Part shown: one piece after another, positions 15,825-23,288 of the stretch
Position numbering within the stretch: position 1 is the stretch's first letter
How the letters are laid out: each line of letters opens with the position of its first letter
Assembly (NCBI RefSeq): GCF_023534745.1
Contig: NZ_JAMHJQ010000002.1
Location: 319,761 to 383,760, forward strand
Direction: 5' to 3'
DNA length: 64,000 nucleotides
DNA from: Streptomyces sp. 35G-GA-8
Lineage (GTDB): Bacteria > Actinomycetota > Actinomycetes > Streptomycetales > Streptomycetaceae
Program-made: the position numbers and the translations under genes
Notes under the pieces: generated by a model
Told to the model about the DNA's origin: nothing
Databases searched by the model: none
The model's input: only the letters and a program-made list of their open reading frames with translations

Positions 15825-17473
15825 CGGGCTTCGTCCTCCGGGGGTGCCGCTGCGGCCTGTGGTGCCTGTGCCGTCGACGCGGACGCGGACTCCGCCGCCG
15901 GCTCGGGCTCTGCCTCCAGATGACCGGTGGCGGCGCCGGTCATGGCCGAACCCAGTTCCTCCGGAGTGATGGTGGCGGGATCCGCGTCGGCGACGAGCCG
16001 GCCGCGGTACATCACCCGCAGGGTGTCGGAGAGCCCGATCAGCTCGTCCAGGTCCGCGGAGACCAGCAGGACGGCCAGCCCCTCCCGGCGGGCGTCCCGG
16101 ATCTGGTCCCAGATCTGCGCCTGCGCGCCGACGTCCACACCACGGGTCGGGTGGGCGGCGATCAGCAGCTTGGGGTGGTGGCTCATCTCGCGGCCGACGA
16201 TCAGCTTCTGCTGGTTGCCGCCGGAGAGCGAGGCCGCGGTGACCTCGATACCGGGCGTACGGACGTCGTACTCGCGCACGATCCGGGTGGTGTCGGCGCG
16301 GGCTGCCTTCGGATCGAGCAGTCCGCCGCGGCTGTTGGGCCGCTCGGTGACATGGCCGAGGATGCGGTTCTCCCAGAGCGGGGCCTCCAGCAGCAGCCCG
16401 TGGCGGTGCCGGTCCTCGGGGATGTAGCCGATACCGTCCTCGCGGCGCTTGCGGGTGGGCGCGTGCGAGATGTCGGCGTTGTCGAGGGTAATCACCCCGC
16501 CGTCGGGGTCGCGCAGCCCCATCAGCGCCTCGATCAGCTCGGTCTGGCCGTTGCCCTCGACGCCCGCGATGCCGAGGATCTCGCCCCGGTGGATGGTGAA
16601 GGTGATGCCGTCGAGCACCTCGCGTACCGCGCCGTCGGGGTCGGTCGCGGTCAGCCGCAGCCCGTCCACCGTGAGCGTCGGTATGTCCGTCACCGTCGAC
16701 TCGCGGGTCTCCGGCGAGGGCAGCTCACTGCCGACCATCAGCTCGGCGAGTTGCTTGGTGGTGGTGTGCGCGGGGTCGGCGGTGCCCACGGTCGTACCGC
16801 GGCGTATGACGGTGATGTCGTCGGCGACCGACAGCACCTCGCCCAGCTTGTGCGAGATGAAGATGACGGTCAGGCCCTCGGCCTTGAGCTCGCGCAGATT
16901 GTCGAAGAGCGCCTCGACCTCCTGCGGCACCAGCACGGCGGTGGGCTCGTCCAGGATCAGGATGCGGGCGCCGCGGTAGAGGACCTTGAGGATCTCCACG
17001 CGCTGGCGGTCGGCGACCCCGAGGTCCTCGACGAGCGCGTCGGGGCGTACGCCGAGGCCGTACGCGTCCGAGATCTCCTTGATCTTCTTGCGCGCCTTCG
17101 CGCCGATGCCGTACAGGCTCTCGCCGCCCAGGACGACGTTCTCCAGGACGGTGAAGTTGTCGGCGAGCATGAAGTGCTGGTGCACCATGCCGATGCCGCG
17201 CGCGATGGCGTCGGCGGGGCTGGTGAACGCGGCCTCCGCGCCGTCGACGGTGATGGTGCCCTCGTCCGGCTTCTGCATGCCGTAGAGGATCTTCATCAGG
17301 GTCGACTTGCCCGCGCCGTTCTCACCGACCAGGGCGTGGACCGTGCCCTTGCGGATGGTGATGTCGATGTCGTGGTTGGCGACAACGCCGGGGAATCTCT
17401 TGGTGATGCCGCGCAGTTCGACTGCGGGGGGACTGCTGGTGGGACCGCTGGGCGGGCTGCTGGACGCGTTGAT
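15821..17473 (-). CDS. Nucleoside ABC transporter ATP-binding protein (double domain)
   Basis: About 550 residues with two ABC domains, as in YufO/RbsA-type importers. Domain 1 has the full Walker A GENGAGKST, signature LGVADRQRVEILK and Walker B LILDEPTAV. Domain 2 has a degenerate Walker A (GVEGNGQTEL) and the usual LSGGNQQKL signature. Homology clearly begins upstream of the first ATG (17296), because VELRGITKRFPGV and Walker A lie there. No ATG, GTG or TTG is in frame upstream of 17296. The best candidate is an ATC codon at 17473, eight bases after AAGGAG. It heads the permease/cdd operon and has its own palindrome-bearing promoter. Confidence 0.88.
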   Translation of the reverse strand: MNASSSPPSGPTSSPPAVELRGITKRFPGVVANHDIDITIRKGTVHALVGENGAGKSTLMKILYGMQKPDEGTITVDGAEAAFTSPADAIARGIGMVHQHFMLADNFTVLENVVLGGESLYGIGAKARKKIKEISDAYGLGVRPDALVEDLGVADRQRVEILKVLYRGARILILDEPTAVLVPQEVEALFDNLRELKAEGLTVIFISHKLGEVLSVADDITVIRRGTTVGTADPAHTTTKQLAELMVGSELPSPETRESTVTDIPTLTVDGLRLTATDPDGAVREVLDGITFTIHRGEILGIAGVEGNGQTELIEALMGLRDPDGGVITLDNADISHAPTRKRREDGIGYIPEDRHRHGLLLEAPLWENRILGHVTERPNSRGGLLDPKAARADTTRIVREYDVRTPGIEVTAASLSGGNQQKLIVGREMSHHPKLLIAAHPTRGVDVGAQAQIWDQIRDARREGLAVLLVSADLDELIGLSDTLRVMYRGRLVADADPATITPEELGSAMTGAATGHLEAEPEPAAESASASTAQAPQAAAAPPEDEAR

Positions 17474-17556
17474 GACGCACTCTCCTTGGCGGGAAAGGAG
17501 TAAAGGCGGGGGTGACAGTGGCAGGCGGGGGTGAAGTTATCGCGCCGGAGGGTCGT

Positions 17557-17568
17557 CTACACGCGTAG
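17557..17568. promoter_or_regulatory. Nucleoside-regulon palindrome, copy 3 (ABC operon)
   Basis: CTACACGCGTAG, one mismatch from the perfect palindrome, 84-95 bp upstream of the probable ATPase start. On the minus strand a GATAAC -10-like hexamer follows about 15 bp downstream. Confidence 0.7.
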
Positions 17569-17672
17569 CGCTGCCGAATCGTAAGACGGGGGATGCCGGG
17601 CCGATCGGGGGGTGACCGGGCGGTGACCGGGGGTTCGTACCTCGGCCGGTGCGCCGGGGCGGGTGCGCCCGG

Positions 17673-17708
17673 GGCCCGGGACGACGGCGCACACCGTCGC
17701 CCCGGGCC
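17673..17708 (-). terminator. Terminator of the BMP lipoprotein gene
   Basis: A 15-bp stem with one mismatch (GGCCCGGGACGACGG and its complement) and a 6-base loop, 36 bp past the lipoprotein stop. It makes that gene a separate transcript from the ABC operon. Confidence 0.7.
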
Positions 17709-17743
17709 CGCGGGAGGTACCACCGCGCGACCCGACAGAGCCG

Positions 17744-18793
17744 TTACGGCGTGGTCTTGACGGTGATCTTGCCGTCCACGATGTCCTTCTTCGCCTTCTC
17801 CACCGCGGCGACCACATCGGTCAGCTTGGTGTAGGCCGGGTTGGAGTCGGCCAGGCCGACGCCGTCCTTGTCCAGGCCGTAGCGGATCTCACCGGTCTGC
17901 GGCGTCCCGTCCTGGACGGACTTGATCAGGTTGTAGACCGAGTCGGCGACATCCTTGGTGACCGAGGTCAGGATCTGGTCCTTGTAGGCGGCCAGGCCCT
18001 TCTGGCTGTACTGGTCGGAGTCGACGCCGATGGCCCACTTACCGGCCTGAGCGGTGGCCTCGATCGAGCCGGAGCCGGCCAGACCGGCGGCGGCGTAGAC
18101 CACGTCGGCCTTCTTGTCGAGCTGCCCCTGCGCGGCGGCCTTGCCCAGGTCGGGCTTGGAGAAGCCGTCGAAGTTCGGGGGCTGGGTCAGGTACTGCGAC
18201 AGGACGTTGACCGCCGGGTCGGTGTCCTTGACGCCCTGCGCGAAGCCGGCCTCGAACTTCTTGATCAGCGGGGTCTCGACACCGCCGATGAAGCCGACCG
18301 TCTTGGACTTGGTGACCTTGGCGGCGGCGACGCCGGCGAGGTACGAGCCCTGCTCCTCGTTGAAGACCATGTTGGCGATGTTCTTGCCGGTCACCGAGGA
18401 GTCGTCGATGATGCCGAAGGTGGTCTTCGGGAACTTCGGCGCGACCTTCTTGATGGCGGGCGCGTACGCGAAGCCGACACCGATCACGGGGTTGTTGCCG
18501 GAGCGGGCCAGCTCGGTCAGGCGCTGGACCTTGTCGGCGTCCGACTCGCCCTCGGAGGGCTCGGCGGCGCTGCCCTTTATCTTCAGATCGGTCTCGGCCT
18601 TGGACAGGCCCGCGTAGGCGGCGTCGTTGAACGACTGGTCGCCGCGGCCACCGATGTCGTACGCGATGGCGGCGCCGGCTTCCTTGGAGTCGGAAGAGGC
18701 GTCCGACGACGACTTGTTGCCACACGCGGTGGCGGTGAGCGCGAGTGCCGCTGACGCGACACCCACGGTGGCGATCCTGGTGATCCGGCGCAA
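17744..18793 (-). CDS. BMP-family nucleoside-binding lipoprotein
   Basis: 349 residues. A signal peptide with lipobox TATAC (Cys24) is followed by a Bmp/PnrA-type periplasmic-binding fold: AAIAYDIGGRGDQSFNDAAY at the N-terminus, then GFAYAPAIKKVAPKFP and GFIGGVETPLIKKFEAGF. PnrA-type proteins bind purine nucleosides and feed ABC importers like the one downstream. TTG at 18793 is preferred over TTG at 18808, because AAGGAG lies six bases before it and it gives a normal signal peptide. Own promoter, own terminator, and a copy of the shared palindrome. Confidence 0.92.
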   Translation of the reverse strand: MRRITRIATVGVASAALALTATACGNKSSSDASSDSKEAGAAIAYDIGGRGDQSFNDAAYAGLSKAETDLKIKGSAAEPSEGESDADKVQRLTELARSGNNPVIGVGFAYAPAIKKVAPKFPKTTFGIIDDSSVTGKNIANMVFNEEQGSYLAGVAAAKVTKSKTVGFIGGVETPLIKKFEAGFAQGVKDTDPAVNVLSQYLTQPPNFDGFSKPDLGKAAAQGQLDKKADVVYAAAGLAGSGSIEATAQAGKWAIGVDSDQYSQKGLAAYKDQILTSVTKDVADSVYNLIKSVQDGTPQTGEIRYGLDKDGVGLADSNPAYTKLTDVVAAVEKAKKDIVDGKITVKTTP

Positions 18794-18852
18794 GGGAGGC
18801 TCCTTCAACCTGACCGAAGCGCCTCGGCTGGCGCTGGTTTCGCCCCGGATCG

Positions 18853-18864
18853 TAACGCGCGTAG
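18853..18864. promoter_or_regulatory. Nucleoside-regulon palindrome, copy 4 (BMP gene)
   Basis: TAACGCGCGTAG matches the consensus at 10 of 12 positions and keeps the ACGCGCGTAG core. It lies 60-71 bp upstream of the lipoprotein start. A probable -10 (TACGAT on the minus strand, 18849-18854) abuts it. Confidence 0.6.
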
Positions 18865-18941
18865 ATGTCAGATAAAGACCTGTACGGAAGCTGTTATCGG
18901 ATCGTCGCGAACGGAGTGCGAGCCGGAAGTGTCATGGCCGC

Positions 18942-20171
18942 CTACAAACGGTTTCCGTCGATCAACGCGGCGGCCGTGAAAAGCTCCACGCCGACCTGGA
19001 TCGCCTGCTCGTCGACGTCGAAATCGCCACGATGCAGGTCGTACCTGGCCTGGCTGCCGGGGGTCCGTACGCCGAGCCGCGCCATCGCGCCCGGCACCTG
19101 CTCCAGATACCAGGAGAAGTCCTCCCCGCCGAGGCTCTGCTCGGTGTCCTCGATCGCATACGAACCGCGGCGGGCGGTCTGCGCCGCGCGCAGCAGCTCC
19201 GTGACGACCGGGTCGTTGACGACCGGCGGCACGCCCCGGATGTACTCGATCTGCGATTTGGCGTGATGCAGCGCGGCGATCTCGTCGATCGCGGCGTGCA
19301 CCAGGTCCGGGGCGTCGCGCCAGGCGGGCAGGTCCAGGCAGCGGACGGTGCCGGAGAGTTCGGCGTGCTGCGGGATGACATTACAGGCGTGGCCCGACGC
19401 GATACGTCCCCAGGTGACGGAGAGCCCGGAGCGGGCGTCGACCCGGCGGGCGAGCAGCGCGGGGACCTCGGTCGCCACCTTGGCGGCGGCGGTCACCATG
19501 TCGGTGGTGAGGTGCGGGCGCGCGGTGTGGCCGCCGGGACCGTCGAGGCTGATCTCCAGCCGGTCGCAGGCGGAGGTGATCGGTCCTGGCCGCAGTCCGA
19601 TCAGCCCGGCGTCGACCTTGGGGTCGCAGTGCACGGCGACGATGCCGCCGACGCCGTCGAGCACCCCGGACTCGATGGCGTCGGCGGCGCCGCCGGGCAG
19701 CACTTCCTCGGCGGGCTGGAAGATCAGCCGTACGGCGTTGGGCAGTTGCCCCTGCCGGTCGAGCTCGGCGAGAACCAGCCCCGCACCGAGCACGGCGGTG
19801 GTATGGACGTCATGCCCGCAGGCGTGCGCCCGGTCGGGCACGGTGGAGCGGTACGGGACGCCCGTCTTGGTGTCCGGGATGGGCAGCGCGTCGATGTCGG
19901 CGCGCAGGGCCAGCATGGGCCGGGCGGGGTCCGGCGTCCCGATGTCGCACACGAGCCCGGTACCGGTCTTCAGCACCCGCGTCACGAGCCCCGCCCGCTC
20001 CAGCCGGTGCTTGAGCGCGGCGGTGGTACGGAATTCCTGGTTGCCCAGCTCGGGATGCATATGCATGTCCCGGCGGAAGGCGATCAGCTCGGCACGGAGG
20101 GTTTCGGGCAACGTGCCGGGGAGTGCGGCTTCCGCTGGCGCGGGCAGGTCTGGCTCGGACTCGCAGGACAT
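18942..20171 (-). CDS. M20 family amidohydrolase/peptidase
   Basis: 409 residues, cytosolic metallo-amidohydrolase of the hippurate/AbgA type. Metal-ligand motifs in order are HMHPELGNQE, ACGHDVHTT, FQPAEEVLPGG and HCDPKVDAG, and the lid domain shows GGHTARPHL. It hydrolyses N-acyl amino acids or similar amides, and the exact substrate is unknown. ATG at 20171 has AGGTGAG upstream and is preferred over GTG at 20207. The gene follows the minus-strand direction of the nucleoside block, but no functional link is evident. Confidence 0.88.
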   Translation of the reverse strand: MSCESEPDLPAPAEAALPGTLPETLRAELIAFRRDMHMHPELGNQEFRTTAALKHRLERAGLVTRVLKTGTGLVCDIGTPDPARPMLALRADIDALPIPDTKTGVPYRSTVPDRAHACGHDVHTTAVLGAGLVLAELDRQGQLPNAVRLIFQPAEEVLPGGAADAIESGVLDGVGGIVAVHCDPKVDAGLIGLRPGPITSACDRLEISLDGPGGHTARPHLTTDMVTAAAKVATEVPALLARRVDARSGLSVTWGRIASGHACNVIPQHAELSGTVRCLDLPAWRDAPDLVHAAIDEIAALHHAKSQIEYIRGVPPVVNDPVVTELLRAAQTARRGSYAIEDTEQSLGGEDFSWYLEQVPGAMARLGVRTPGSQARYDLHRGDFDVDEQAIQVGVELFTAAALIDGNRL

Positions 20172-20297
20172 CAACTGGCTCACCTGTTGAAGAGTAGGCC
20201 CCTTCACTGATCAACCAGCCCCCGATCAAGAAAATTTCAGCCACACAGGCCAAGAAACCGGGTTCCGGCGTGCATGAGGTACGGACCAAGCGGGTAT

Positions 20298-20316
20298 ACC
20301 GCGCGATCCGCGCGGT
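20298..20316 (-). terminator. Terminator of the toxin-antitoxin operon
   Basis: ACCGCGCG-ATC-CGCGCGGT, an 8-bp perfect stem with a 3-base loop that directly abuts the stop codon of the last gene. Confidence 0.6.
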
Positions 20317-20318
20317 CC

Positions 20319-20516
20319 TCACCTCGCGTGCCCGCCCAGGTCGGACGTCTCCTCATCGGTGACGAACGGCTCGTCCCACACGCGGTGGGCCGACGCGATG
20401 CGGTGAATGCCCTCACGGATGATTTCGGCCTGCGATGTGCCGAGGCGGCCGGCGGCCTCTTTGATCAGTGTGAGATCGCTGTCGTCGACGTCGACGTCGA
20501 TGCGCTTCAGGGTCAT
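20319..20516 (-). CDS. Ribbon-helix-helix protein, probable second antitoxin
   Basis: 65 residues. The basic strand TLKRIDVDVDD is followed by two helices (TLIKEAAGRLGTSQAEIIREGIHR), the pattern of RHH/CopG-type VapB antitoxins. The acidic C-terminus could wrap a toxin. It starts three bases after the PIN toxin stop codon with AAGG nearby, so it is the third gene of the operon. Possible roles are a second antitoxin for the same toxin or a DNA-binding regulator. Only the fold is clear. Confidence 0.72.
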   Translation of the reverse strand: MTLKRIDVDVDDSDLTLIKEAAGRLGTSQAEIIREGIHRIASAHRVWDEPFVTDEETSDLGGHAR

Positions 20517-20519
20517 ATC

Positions 20520-20912
20520 TCAGACCTTGATCACGCGGACACCGGAGCCGCAGAGCATCAGGAGATCCTCGGGGTCCGAGGTCAGGACGGTGACCGGGGC
20601 GGGCGAGGCCAGTGCGGTGGCCGCCACGATGGAGTCGAGCGCGTACTTGTGGCCGTGCAGACCGGCCGCCGCGAGGAGTCTGCTCGCGTGGCGGGCGATG
20701 GCTTCCGTGGGCGGGATGATGTTCAGGCGGGAGACGGCGTAGTCGAACCGGGCCTGGTTGACCTTGGGGTCACGCGCTTCGACGAGCGTGACGGAGCTGA
20801 CGACCACGCGCATGTCTTCGGATTCGGCCGCGGCCAGCCACTCTGTGAGCTCGGGGGTGCCTCGTACGAGCTTGGACAGCCCCTCGCAGTCCAGGACGAG
20901 CGTCCCGCTCAC
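20520..20912 (-). CDS. vapC: PIN-domain toxin (VapC-like)
   Basis: 130 residues of one PIN domain. The acidic residues of the nuclease site are visible: D8 in LVLDCEGL, E in VTLVEARD, D in ALDSIVAATA and D in VLTSDPEDL. VapC toxins cleave tRNA or rRNA and stop growth when the antitoxin is degraded. GTG at 20912 overlaps the stop of the upstream RHH antitoxin (GTGA), which ensures antitoxin is made first. A second RHH gene follows. The RNA target is unknown. Confidence 0.85.
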   Translation of the reverse strand: MSGTLVLDCEGLSKLVRGTPELTEWLAAAESEDMRVVVSSVTLVEARDPKVNQARFDYAVSRLNIIPPTEAIARHASRLLAAAGLHGHKYALDSIVAATALASPAPVTVLTSDPEDLLMLCGSGVRVIKV

Positions 20913-21181
20913 GCGGCGTTCGCCGAGCCGCCGGTGTCACCGCGCAGGAGGGCCCGCTTGGCCTCGACCGCTGCCGGATCGACCGGGCCGTGCTGGGCCT
21001 CCGCGTCCTCGATCAGCTCCCGCAGCCGCTCCCGTTCCAGCTGCCGCTGGATGAGGGCTTCGACGTACGCGGACATGCCACGCCTGCCGGTGCGCTCCTT
21101 GAGGGCCGCGATCGTGCCTTCGTGGAGAGAGACGGACACCGGCCGCGTGGGACCTTCACCAGGAACAGGAGGAGTGGCCAT
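20909..21181 (-). CDS. vapB: Ribbon-helix-helix antitoxin (VapB-like)
   Basis: 90 residues. RPVSVSLHEGTIAALKERTG, then RGMSAYVEALIQRQLERERL, gives the strand-helix-helix of a CopG/RHH antitoxin. The C-terminal half (EDAEAQHGPVDPAAVEAKRALL) resembles toxin-neutralising tails. It is the first gene of the operon. A probable -10 TAGACT ends six bases before the ATG, so the mRNA may be leaderless, and an AT-rich palindrome overlaps the promoter. Confidence 0.8.
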   Translation of the reverse strand: MATPPVPGEGPTRPVSVSLHEGTIAALKERTGRRGMSAYVEALIQRQLERERLRELIEDAEAQHGPVDPAAVEAKRALLRGDTGGSANAA

Positions 21182-21191
21182 ACGCCCAGTC

Positions 21192-21208
21192 TAACAAATT
21201 GATTGTTA
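21192..21208. promoter_or_regulatory. Operator-like palindrome of the toxin-antitoxin operon
   Basis: TAACAA-N5-TTGTTA, an AT-rich perfect inverted repeat in a GC-rich background, immediately upstream of and touching the predicted -10 of the antitoxin. It is a likely site for RHH autoregulation. Confidence 0.55.
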
Positions 21209-21241
21209 TTGGGGCGCGACTCCCGTTCCCGGCTCAGTGCC

Positions 21242-22348
21242 TCAGGCCGGCGAAGGCAGTCTCGGGAGGCGGTGGATGTCGCGGGCCGTGCCCGTTACGC
21301 CCGACAGGAAGCCCTGGGCGCGTGGGCTCGCCGTCTCCTTCAGCCATTCCGGGGCGATGTCGCAGACCGCGACGCGTACGCCCGTGCCCGCCAGGGCCAG
21401 GGGGAGGGTGTGGACCACCGTGGAGGGGAAGCTCAGGATCGTCTTGCCGATCGGCCCCCGGCGCGCGATCACTTCCAGGGGGAGGTCCGGGCGGACGATC
21501 TCCAGGCCCGTGACCGTGTGGAGGCGGTGCAGCTTGTCCACGTCCTCGCGGCGGTGCGCGAAGTAGCGGGTGGCGCCGTGTGTGCGGGCGAGCGCCGTGA
21601 CCGCCTCGATGTACTGGTCCGCGTCGATCACGCCCGTCTCGACCAGCGACGTACCGACCATGTCCGCGCCCGCGGCTATCCGGGGCGGCCCGAATGTGGC
21701 CCGCGTCCACTCGAAGCGGTTGGCGGTGACGGTGATGCCGGCCGGGATCTCCTCGACGGGCATCGAGGTGAAGACCTCGACCGTACGGCCGTCCGACGGG
21801 GAGAGCCGGCGGCGCGCGGCCGCGGTGACGGGCGCGAGGACCAGTTCCCGCGGCCCGCGGCTGCCGCCGCGCCGGTGCCAGCGCACCAGCCGTTCGCCGC
21901 GGGCGATCTGCCCGATGAACTCCAGCGTGGCGGTGCCGTCGTCCACCACCGTCAGTTCCTTGCCGCTGACCAGGGTCAGCAGCAGCTGTACATACCGGGA
22001 GAACGGGTCCCCGATGACTATCCGGCCGGCCTTGCGGAGCAGCGGGGTCAGTTCCCGCAGCGTCCGCAGGGGCGCCCCCGCACCACCGCGCGCCTCTTGC
22101 CAGCGCACGGTGAAACCCTCGTCACGGGCCAGCTCCGCCATTCTGCGGAGCTGGCCGCGCGACATGGGATCGGTGGGTGACAGCACGACGACGGTGAGGG
22201 CGTCACCGGTCGCGCTGGCTCGCGTCCACTCCAGCACATTGAGCAGCTGGACCGGGCTCTCCACGAATGCGATCGCGTCGGCGTTCCCGCCGGCGTCTCC
22301 GCCCGCGGTCGCACGAGGGTGCGGGGAGCCCCCGCCGGCACCGGTCAT
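21242..22348 (-). CDS. Putative sialyltransferase-like glycosyltransferase
   Basis: 368 residues of a two-domain Rossmann-like protein. VESPVQLLNVLEW at the N-terminus, TVVDDGTATLEF in the middle and FPSTVVHTLPLAL near the C-terminus resemble the D/E-D/E-G and Ser/Thr CMP-binding motifs of bacterial GT52-type sialyltransferases. The expected HP motif is replaced by AHRRED. It begins 4 bp after the NeuB gene, so it is the last gene of the ulosonic-acid operon. It probably transfers Kdn or a relative from CMP onto the polymer. The family assignment is inference from these short motifs. Confidence 0.6.
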   Translation of the reverse strand: MTGAGGGSPHPRATAGGDAGGNADAIAFVESPVQLLNVLEWTRASATGDALTVVVLSPTDPMSRGQLRRMAELARDEGFTVRWQEARGGAGAPLRTLRELTPLLRKAGRIVIGDPFSRYVQLLLTLVSGKELTVVDDGTATLEFIGQIARGERLVRWHRRGGSRGPRELVLAPVTAAARRRLSPSDGRTVEVFTSMPVEEIPAGITVTANRFEWTRATFGPPRIAAGADMVGTSLVETGVIDADQYIEAVTALARTHGATRYFAHRREDVDKLHRLHTVTGLEIVRPDLPLEVIARRGPIGKTILSFPSTVVHTLPLALAGTGVRVAVCDIAPEWLKETASPRAQGFLSGVTGTARDIHRLPRLPSPA

Positions 22349-22352
22349 GGCG

Positions 22353-23279
22353 TCAGACCGCCACCGGCTCGGTGGACTCGGCGACGACGCCCGCGACACG
22401 GCGGAGCTTCTTCATCGGGCCGAGCTCCGACTCGTAGACCTTCTTGACGCCGTCACCGAGGGACGCCTCGATGGTGCGGATGTCGCGCACGAGGCGCTGG
22501 AGGCCCTGCGGCTCGACGGAGGCGGCCTGGTCCGAGCCCCACATGGCGCGGTCGAGGGTGATGTGACGCTCGACGAACGTGGCGCCGAGGGCGACGGCGG
22601 CGAGGGTGGTCTGGAGACCGGTCTCGTGGCCGCTGTAGCCGATCGGGACGTTCGGGAACTCGGCCTGGAGCGTGTTGATCACGCGCAGGTTCAGCTCCTC
22701 GGCCTTGGCCGGGTACGTGGACGTGGCGTGGCAGAGCAGGATGTTGTCGCTGCCCAGGACCTCGACCGCGTGCCGGATCTGCTTCGGCGTCGACATGCCG
22801 GTGGAGAGGATGACGGTACGGCCGGTGGCACGCAGGGCGCGCAGCAGCTCGTCGTCGGTGAGGGAGGCGGAGGCCACCTTGTGGGCGGGCAGGTCGAACT
22901 TCTCCAGGAAGGCGACGGCCTCGGTGTCCCACGGGGAGGCGAACCAGTCGATGCCGCGCTTCTTGCAGTGCTCGTCGATGGCGCGGTACTCGTCCTCGCC
23001 GAACTCGACGCGGTGACGGTAGTCGATGTACGTCATCCGGCCCCAGGGGGTGTCCCGCTCGATGTCCCACTGGTCGCGCGGGGTGCAGATCTCCGGGGTG
23101 CGCTTCTGGAACTTGACCGCGTCGCAGCCGGCGTCGGCGGCGACGTCGATCAGGGCCAGGGCGTTGTCCAGCTCGCCGTTGTGGTTGATGCCGATCTCAC
23201 CCGTGACGTAGACCGGCTGGCCGGGTCCGGCGGTCCGCGTGCCGAAGGTGCGCAGGCGCGAGGTGGAGTTGGTGCTCAT
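22353..23279 (-). CDS. neuB: NeuB-family ulosonic acid (Kdn/sialic) synthase
   Basis: 308 residues. Condenses phosphoenolpyruvate with a hexose(-phosphate) to give a nine-carbon ulosonic acid. The TIM-barrel motifs are intact: EIGINHNGELDNA, VKFQKRTPE, STGMSTP, CHATSTYPA, GYSGHETG and ERHITLDR. The usual C-terminal SAF (antifreeze-like) domain of about 60 residues is absent; the protein stops soon after LKKLRRVAG-like residues. AAGGA lies before the ATG, and the gene begins 9 bp after the CMP-synthetase. The HAD phosphatase next door suggests a 9-phosphate product. In S. coelicolor this region makes teichulosonic acid (recalled). Confidence 0.88.
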   Translation of the reverse strand: MSTNSTSRLRTFGTRTAGPGQPVYVTGEIGINHNGELDNALALIDVAADAGCDAVKFQKRTPEICTPRDQWDIERDTPWGRMTYIDYRHRVEFGEDEYRAIDEHCKKRGIDWFASPWDTEAVAFLEKFDLPAHKVASASLTDDELLRALRATGRTVILSTGMSTPKQIRHAVEVLGSDNILLCHATSTYPAKAEELNLRVINTLQAEFPNVPIGYSGHETGLQTTLAAVALGATFVERHITLDRAMWGSDQAASVEPQGLQRLVRDIRTIEASLGDGVKKVYESELGPMKKLRRVAGVVAESTEPVAV

Positions 23280-23288
23280 GGAGCGTCC

